A stretch of 20,488 bases of DNA, from NCBI GenBank assembly GCA_030833145.1, contig JAURHT010000023.1:1-20488 (forward strand). Reading direction: 5' to 3'. Every line of letters starts with the position of its first letter. Positions within the stretch are counted from its first letter, which is position 1. Positions 16,400 to 20,488 of the stretch are shown here, piece after piece. The stretch is from Aquirufa sp. (lineage in GTDB: Bacteria; Bacteroidota; Bacteroidia; Cytophagales; Spirosomataceae). Under the pieces are notes generated by a model. That model saw nothing but the letters and a program-made list of their open reading frames with translations. It searched no databases and was not told the DNA's origin. The position numbers and the translations under genes were made by a program.

Positions 16400-17632
16400 A
16401 TGGAAAACGAAACTATTTCTGCCAAAGCCAAAATGCTCATCGCCGTCGCCGCCCTAGGCTACTTCGTAGATGTGTATGACCTTATTTTATTTTCTGTCGT
16501 GAGAAATCCTAGCTTGATGAGCCTAGGCCTGAAGGGTGATGACTTGTTGAATCAGGGTTTGAACCTCATGAATGTGCAGATGGGCGGAATGTTACTGGGT
16601 GGAATTTTGTGGGGCATTTATGGCGATAAGAAAGGACGTAAATCGGTTTTGTTCGGTTCCATCTTACTCTACTCGGCCGCTAACGCCTTGAATGGATTAG
16701 TAACCGATTTGAATACCTACGCCATTTTACGTTTCATTGCTGGGATAGGTTTAGCGGGGGAATTAGGTGCCGGGATTACCTTGGTGAACGAAACTTTACC
16801 TCCATCGAAGCGAGGCATTGGTACCTTAATTATTGCCGGTGTGGGCGCTGCTGGAGCCGTTTTTGCGCCCATTATTGCCGGCTTGAGTCCGGATCCTGAG
16901 TGGTGGAGATCGTGTTATTTTATTGGTGGTGGAATGGGATTAGCCCTTCTGTTATTGCGTTTAGGCACCTTTGAATCTTCGATGTATACGGAGATGGATG
17001 ACAAAGTGGAACGGGGTAATTTCTTTCAGTTATTTTCGAATGGTGCTACATTCAAAAAATACCTGTATTGCATTTTGATGGGTTTGCCCATTTGGTACAT
17101 CATAGGCATTCTCGTTTTCTCGGCGCCAGAAATCTCCAAACTCATCGGTATCGACGGAAAGATTAGCGGAGGCGATGCTATTATGTTTTGTTATCTAGGC
17201 CTTGCATTGGGAGACTTTGCCTCGGGAGCCCTGAGTCAGTGGCTGAAAAGCCGAGGAAAGGCGGTTTTAACGTATTTATTTATCGCTGTGGGTATTTGCG
17301 TGTATTACCTATTTGGGATGTCGAACATTACTACGACGCATGCCTATGTGATGATTACGCTCTTAGGCTTCTTTGGGGGCTATTGGGCGGTTTTCTTGAC
17401 CTATTCGTCTGAGCAGTTTGGGACGAATGTGCGGATGACCGTGACGACGACGGTTCCTAATTTTGTTCGTGGAGCCTTGATTCCTATTTCTTTGCTCTTT
17501 AAGTTTTTGATTCCATCAGTGGGCTTAATTCATGCTGCCGCTTATGTGGGGGTTTTGTGCTTTACTTTGGCCATCTACTCTGTTATTCAGTTGAAAGAAA
17601 CGTTCGGTAAATCCCTAGACTACACAGAATAA
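16400..17632 (+). CDS. Major facilitator superfamily transporter
   Basis: A 410-residue integral membrane protein with about twelve predicted helices. Helix 1 reads GYFVDVYDLILFSVV, with the D-x-x-D spacing seen in metabolite:proton symporter branches. The helix 2-3 loop is a good MFS motif A, GIYGDKKGRKS (about 72-82). Helix 4 has RFIAGIGLAGELGAG followed by NETLPPSKRG, as in the sugar/aromatic-acid/MHS branches. A shorter motif-A-like loop, SQWLKSRGKA, lies near 275-285 in the second half. The substrate cannot be deduced. The ATG is one base after the rodA stop, and the stop overlaps the next ATG by one base (TAATG). It is probably co-transcribed with the cell-wall genes, so transport of a cell-wall-related compound is possible but is only inference. 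Confidence 0.9.
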   Translation: MENETISAKAKMLIAVAALGYFVDVYDLILFSVVRNPSLMSLGLKGDDLLNQGLNLMNVQMGGMLLGGILWGIYGDKKGRKSVLFGSILLYSAANALNGLVTDLNTYAILRFIAGIGLAGELGAGITLVNETLPPSKRGIGTLIIAGVGAAGAVFAPIIAGLSPDPEWWRSCYFIGGGMGLALLLLRLGTFESSMYTEMDDKVERGNFFQLFSNGATFKKYLYCILMGLPIWYIIGILVFSAPEISKLIGIDGKISGGDAIMFCYLGLALGDFASGALSQWLKSRGKAVLTYLFIAVGICVYYLFGMSNITTTHAYVMITLLGFFGGYWAVFLTYSSEQFGTNVRMTVTTTVPNFVRGALIPISLLFKFLIPSVGLIHAAAYVGVLCFTLAIYSVIQLKETFGKSLDYTE

Positions 17633-18654
17633 TGGCGCTCATCTCGAAGAAGAAAAATCTGTATCGGATTAATCAGCAGCTGCGGCGGTATTTGCATAAA
17701 TACAATCGGGAGCACGCGATGAATATCAGTTATGCGGATTTGTTGCGCTATGATAATGCGATCGTGCTGTATGATAAGAACGAGGTGGATACGCTTTGGG
17801 AGACCGTCTTTTATTCACCAGGAGATCAAGAAGAGGTGTATGAGGCGCTAAAGCAGATCTATGCGGATTTAAAAACGGATGGGAATGAGGAGGTTATCAA
17901 GCACTTAGTGATTGATCGCGTAGATTATTGCACTTACGGTAATACACACCCATTCCGGATTAGGATTGTGAACCGGGTGAATGATAACTTTGATTATTTC
18001 TACATTAAAATAGCGGATGCCTCTCGGGTGTATGGCCTAGAATTAGAGCATATTTTATCGCCAAACCGGATTAATTACGTCACTCACGAGAATACACTTG
18101 TAGAAGAACACATAGCAGGTGTGCCAGGAGATGCCTTTTTAAAGCAGGATTTGGAGACGGATTTAGAGTCGCCTATTCGTTTGGCCAAAGAGTTTGTGAA
18201 GTTCAACGAGCGTTGTCTCGTACAACTTTTGGGCGATATGCACAGTGCGAATTTTGTGATTATTACGACGCCCGATTTTGAGGAGATTTATTACCGGATT
18301 CGTCCCATTGACTTTGATCAGCAATGTTACGAAGGCAAGAAAACGGTATACCTTCCGCAGTATTTCAAGCAAAACAATGCCTTGATTGAGCTCGGGATGA
18401 AGTATATGACGCCGGAATCGGTTTGGCAATACCAGATTGAAGAGCGCTCGATGATTTCCTCTCGATTGAAGTCAGAGAGTCAGCGTGTGTATGATTTAAT
18501 GAACGTGATGGCAAAGGATGAGATTGCGCCGCCTGAAAACGTGGAACAATTGAAAACAGAATTAGCGAAGCATTATGAAGATGACCGCTTTTTGAAATGC
18601 CAAACGATGGGAGAGATCGTTTGGTTAAGCCTTGAATTAGTAATGCGTCACTAA
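17632..18654 (+). CDS. Uncharacterised soluble protein with kinase-like (APH-type) motifs
   Basis: A 340-residue protein with no signal peptide or membrane helix. I do not recognise a named family, but motif order and spacing suggest a protein-kinase/aminoglycoside-phosphotransferase-like fold: a beta-3-like Lys in YFYIKIAD (K126), Glu in ELEHIL (E137/E139), a hinge-like EEHIAGVPGDAFL (158-170), a catalytic-loop-like LLGDMHSANFVI (D202 and N207, the D-x-x-x-x-N spacing of APH enzymes) and a metal-site-like RPIDFDQ (D227). The His normally preceding catalytic Asp (H-G-D) is Leu here. No glycine-rich loop is obvious. The N-terminus is very basic (KKKNLYRINQQLRRYLHKYNR). It is the last gene of the mrdA-rodA-MFS set and overlaps the MFS gene by one base. 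Whether it is an active kinase is unknown. Confidence 0.8.
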   Translation: MALISKKKNLYRINQQLRRYLHKYNREHAMNISYADLLRYDNAIVLYDKNEVDTLWETVFYSPGDQEEVYEALKQIYADLKTDGNEEVIKHLVIDRVDYCTYGNTHPFRIRIVNRVNDNFDYFYIKIADASRVYGLELEHILSPNRINYVTHENTLVEEHIAGVPGDAFLKQDLETDLESPIRLAKEFVKFNERCLVQLLGDMHSANFVIITTPDFEEIYYRIRPIDFDQQCYEGKKTVYLPQYFKQNNALIELGMKYMTPESVWQYQIEERSMISSRLKSESQRVYDLMNVMAKDEIAPPENVEQLKTELAKHYEDDRFLKCQTMGEIVWLSLELVMRH

Positions 18655-19026
18655 TTACTTCTTAAAAATGGACCACATCATGAGTCCATATCCCATGAGG
18701 AAGCACAATCCTCCAATAGGGGCCACTGCTCCGAATATCCCTAGATTAGTCAAGCAGATCAAATACAAAGAGCCCGGAAAGATAAGGCAGCCAGCAAAAT
18801 GAAAATAGGCCGCTGTCTTCAAGTGCTTATTGCTGAAATTCATTTGCCAAACCCCTAAGATCAACAACGTAATTCCCCCGTACATTTGGTAGCGCGCTGC
18901 TGTCTCAAAGGTCTCTAGGCGATTAATCTCGCGCAAATAGTCCTTCCACGCATGTGCTCCAAAGGCACCTAAAGCAACTGATAACCCCGCAATCAGTGAA
19001 CCAGTAAATAATGCAAATTTTTTCAT
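18655..19026 (-). CDS. DUF423 family small membrane protein
   Basis: A 123-residue protein of four hydrophobic helices. The N-terminal LIAGLSVALGAFGAHAWKDYL (residues 11-31) and the following TAARYQMYGGITLLILG match the DUF423/YgdD family signature GAFGAHxL then TAxxYQxxH. The C-terminal APIGGLCFLMGYGLMMWSIF is also typical. The function of DUF423 proteins is not established. The ATG at 19026 is chosen over a GTG at 19041 because it opens directly onto a normal MKKFALF membrane start. Its stop codon abuts that of the convergent kinase-like gene with no base between. It lies downstream of the atpH terminator, so it probably has its own weak promoter or relies on read-through. Confidence 0.9.
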   Translation of the reverse strand: MKKFALFTGSLIAGLSVALGAFGAHAWKDYLREINRLETFETAARYQMYGGITLLILGVWQMNFSNKHLKTAAYFHFAGCLIFPGSLYLICLTNLGIFGAVAPIGGLCFLMGYGLMMWSIFKK

Positions 19027-19060
19027 GGGGAAATGCCGCACGGCTTTTTAGGTGATAAAA

Positions 19061-19084
19061 AAAGGCCTTGTTTCCAAGGCCTTT
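19061..19084 (-). terminator. Intrinsic terminator after atpH
   Basis: On the minus strand a perfect 10-bp stem AAAGGCCTTG/CAAGGCCTTT closes a GAAA (GNRA) tetraloop and runs straight into a T-tract of seven. It begins 4 bases after the atpH stop (19088) and precedes the DUF423 start. Both arms contain AGGCCT. This is a textbook terminator and marks atpH as the last gene of its transcript. Confidence 0.92.
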
Positions 19085-19087
19085 CCA

Positions 19088-19624
19088 TTAAGATGCTAAA
19101 GAAACTTTTAAATCGTTCAGCTTCCGCTTGATCGAATCATCGATCTGTTGGTCACCTACTTTCAAAATGAATCCACCAATCAGGCTTTCATCAATTTGTT
19201 CGATCAATTCTACTTCTTTACCTGTGTAGTCTTTTACGATTTTAGCTACCGTTGCTTTTTGTTCTGCTGTTAAAGTAGATGCAGTAGTTACCGTTGCTTT
19301 TTGGATTCCTTTGTAATCCGTGTACATCGAGATGAATTCTTTTGCTACAGCAGGAAGAATCTTCTCGCGGTTTTTGTTCGTGATGATCACGAAGATACCA
19401 TAGGTAACTGGATTGAACTTATCCTTAAATAGCTTCGCAAGGATCGCTAATTTCGTATAATGCTTAATGATTGGGCTCTTCAGCGCTAACACTAATTCGT
19501 GACTGTCTTCGCAGGTTTCTGCGAAATCGATCATGTCCTTAGCTACTGCCTCTACCGCGTTCTTTTCGATCGCGAAGTCTAGCAGGGATTTAGCGTAACG
19601 GTGAGCTACAATTAATTCTGACAT
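19088..19624 (-). CDS. atpH: F-type ATP synthase delta subunit (OSCP)
   Basis: A 178-residue F1 delta subunit linking the top of F1 to the b stalk. It starts ELIVAHRYAKSLLDFAIE, the conserved helix 1 (R-Y-A-K-S/A-L), then has ALKSPIIKHYTKLAILAKLF and FVIITNKNREKILPAVAKEF, and ends with the C-terminal domain V-T-T-A-S-T-L-T, KDYTGKEVELIEQIDESLIGG and SIKRKLNDLK. Length and order are normal. It starts 11 bases after the atpF stop, so the two are co-transcribed. A terminator follows at once, and atpA/atpG, which usually come next, are not downstream. Codon use is biased as in the SusC/SusD genes, in keeping with high expression. Confidence 0.97.
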   Translation of the reverse strand: MSELIVAHRYAKSLLDFAIEKNAVEAVAKDMIDFAETCEDSHELVLALKSPIIKHYTKLAILAKLFKDKFNPVTYGIFVIITNKNREKILPAVAKEFISMYTDYKGIQKATVTTASTLTAEQKATVAKIVKDYTGKEVELIEQIDESLIGGFILKVGDQQIDDSIKRKLNDLKVSLAS

Positions 19625-19635
19625 GGTCTATGCGA

Positions 19636-20130
19636 TTAAGATAATTTAACGTCAGCCATCCACTCAGTCACTAATTTTTCCTGAGCTGCTTTGTCTTTTA
19701 ATTGGCTTTTTAACACTTTCTCAGCTAAGTCTAACGAAAGAGAAGCCGCTTCCTTACGGATCGCTGCTACTGCACTTGCTTTCTCTTGTTCGAAAGCCAC
19801 GCGAGCTTTTTCGATTTCTTGGTTAGCGGCTGTTTGTGCATCTAATTTAGCTTGAGAGATCATCGCATCGGATGCTTCTTTCGCTTGCTTGATCAATGCA
19901 TCACGTTCAGCACGTGCTGAAGCGATTAATTGCTCATTACCTGCTTTTAACTCGGCCATTTCAGCGCGTGTTGTTTCAGATAATTTGATAGCCTCGTCGA
20001 TTGATTGCTCGCGCTCAGCTAACGATTGAATGATCGGTTTCCAAGCAAATTTGGCTAAAAGGAAGAATAAGATTCCAAAGACAATTAGTTGCCAGAAGAT
20101 AAGTCCAAAGTCTGGGGTGATTAACTCCAT
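19636..20130 (-). CDS. atpF: F-type ATP synthase subunit b
   Basis: A 164-residue F0 stator subunit. MELITPDFGLIFWQL opens into one membrane helix (about 8-28, IFWQLIVFGILFFLLAKFAW), followed by KPIIQSLAEREQSIDEAI and a long Ala/Glu/Lys-rich coiled coil that forms the peripheral stalk and binds delta. The start is the ATG at 20130. A longer reading from TTG at 20169 adds a polar, non-homologous extension that would lie inside the terminator-like hairpin, so it is rejected. The 125-bp gap to atpE is unusually long for this operon and holds two stem-loops. Confidence 0.96.
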   Translation of the reverse strand: MELITPDFGLIFWQLIVFGILFFLLAKFAWKPIIQSLAEREQSIDEAIKLSETTRAEMAELKAGNEQLIASARAERDALIKQAKEASDAMISQAKLDAQTAANQEIEKARVAFEQEKASAVAAIRKEAASLSLDLAEKVLKSQLKDKAAQEKLVTEWMADVKLS

Positions 20131-20160
20131 AGTATGTTCATTTTTTGTAAATCGTGTCAA

Positions 20161-20201
20161 AAAACGCAATTTGGCACCTAATGTAAACCAAATTGCGTTT
20201 T
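20161..20201 (-). promoter_or_regulatory. Terminator-like stem-loop between atpE and atpF
   Basis: A perfect 14-bp inverted repeat (arms 20161-20174 and 20188-20201, AAAACGCAATTTGG on both strands) with a 13-nt loop. On the minus strand the descending arm ends in a run of six T, as in an intrinsic terminator. Because atpF and atpH lie downstream, it may act as a partial terminator or processing/stability element that makes more atpE (c subunit) than atpF (b subunit) message. That role is inference. Confidence 0.75.
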
Positions 20202-20210
20202 AAATGGGGT

Positions 20211-20245
20211 AGAATCGGTTCAAAGGCTAACCCTTTGGAGATTCT
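20211..20245 (-). other. Second stem-loop, just after the atpE stop
   Basis: Outer arms AGAATC (20211-20216) and GATTCT (20240-20245) pair, and inside them CAAAGG (20221-20226) pairs with CCTTTG (20232-20237) around a 5-nt loop, with a small internal loop. It begins 10 bases after the atpE stop and has no T-tract. It could stabilise the 3' end of the atpE message. Confidence 0.55.
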
Positions 20246-20255
20246 GATTGGTCTC

Positions 20256-20488
20256 TTATTTCAAAGTTACCAATAAACAAATTACAGCAGCGAATAACGC
20301 AACCGCCTCAACGAAGGCAGCAACGATCAACATCGCACCTTGAATTTTTCCAGACGCTTCTGGTTGGCGAGCGATAGCTTCCATAGCAGAACCACCGATA
20401 CGACCGATACCCATTCCAGCTCCTAAAGCAGCTAAACCAGCACCAATACCTGCAAGACCAAGACCTACAGAAACTTCTAATAAAATCG
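20256..20488 (-). CDS. atpE: F-type ATP synthase subunit c, 5'-truncated by window edge
   Basis: The last 76 residues of the F0 c subunit; the first few residues lie beyond the window. Helix 1 has the Gly/Ala-rich packing GLGLAGIGAGLAALGAGMGIG, the polar loop is R-Q-P-E (residues 40-43 of the fragment), and helix 2 carries the ion-binding carboxylate in AFVEAVALFAAV (Glu60 of the fragment). No Gln in helix 1 or E-S/T pair typical of Na-binding c rings is seen, so proton coupling is likely. It is the first atp gene visible, with atpB presumably upstream outside the window. Codon use is highly biased (GGT, GCT), consistent with the high copy number of c. Confidence 0.97.
   Translation of the reverse strand, partial: ILLEVSVGLGLAGIGAGLAALGAGMGIGRIGGSAMEAIARQPEASGKIQGAMLIVAAFVEAVALFAAVICLLVTLK

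Noticed and set aside
19027..19041. GTG start for DUF423 at 19041
   Set aside because: The ATG at 19026 gives a normal MKKFALF N-terminus, and the five extra residues add nothing conserved.
20131..20169. TTG start for atpF at 20169
   Set aside because: The extension overlaps the terminator-like hairpin and is unlike any b-subunit N-terminus, whereas MELITPDFG at 20130 is typical.

Overview
The window looks like the chromosome of a free-living Bacteroidota bacterium, probably order Cytophagales. The evidence is a SusC/SusD pair, large FG-GAP/VCBS lipoproteins, a PorW/SprE-like type IX secretion lipoprotein, Bacteroidota-style TAnnTTTG promoter boxes and an absence of clear Shine-Dalgarno sequences. 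The genus cannot be fixed by eye. The DNA is almost wholly coding. No tRNA, rRNA, CRISPR array, insertion sequence or phage gene is visible.

Layout. (1) Bases 1-3621 (+) hold the end of a SusC-type TonB-dependent outer-membrane transporter, its SusD-type lipoprotein, and a strong intrinsic terminator. (2) Bases 3649-7134 (+) encode a 1161-residue FG-GAP/ASPIC-UnbV surface lipoprotein. It meets tail to tail a second FG-GAP lipoprotein (7131-8600, -) that carries an N-terminal cytochrome c heme motif. (3) That second gene is the last of a tightly overlapped minus-strand operon, PorW-like lipoprotein > PBP1A > heme/FG-GAP lipoprotein (12948 to 7131). (4) Running the other way from 13017 are a small AtpZ-like protein and a four-gene set with almost no spacing: mrdA (PBP2), rodA, an MFS transporter and a protein of unknown function with kinase-like motifs (13256-18654). 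(5) The minus strand from 20488 to 18655 carries atpE (cut by the window edge), atpF and atpH of the F-type ATP synthase, then a terminator, then a DUF423 membrane protein.

How the genes fit together. SusC/SusD import a nutrient, probably a glycan or other polymer product, across the outer membrane. PBP1A, PBP2 and RodA build the peptidoglycan, with PBP2-RodA forming the elongation synthase. PorW-type lipoproteins support type IX secretion and gliding. AtpE/F/H are the c, b and delta subunits of ATP synthase.

The most interesting points are: the kinase-like protein fused by gene overlap to the elongasome genes; the small AtpZ gene lying 6 kb from the atp genes and on the opposite strand; an atp operon that appears to end after atpH without atpA/atpG; and two stem-loops between atpE and atpF, one shaped like an intrinsic terminator, that could set c:b stoichiometry. 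I did not find a clear new defence or mobile system.
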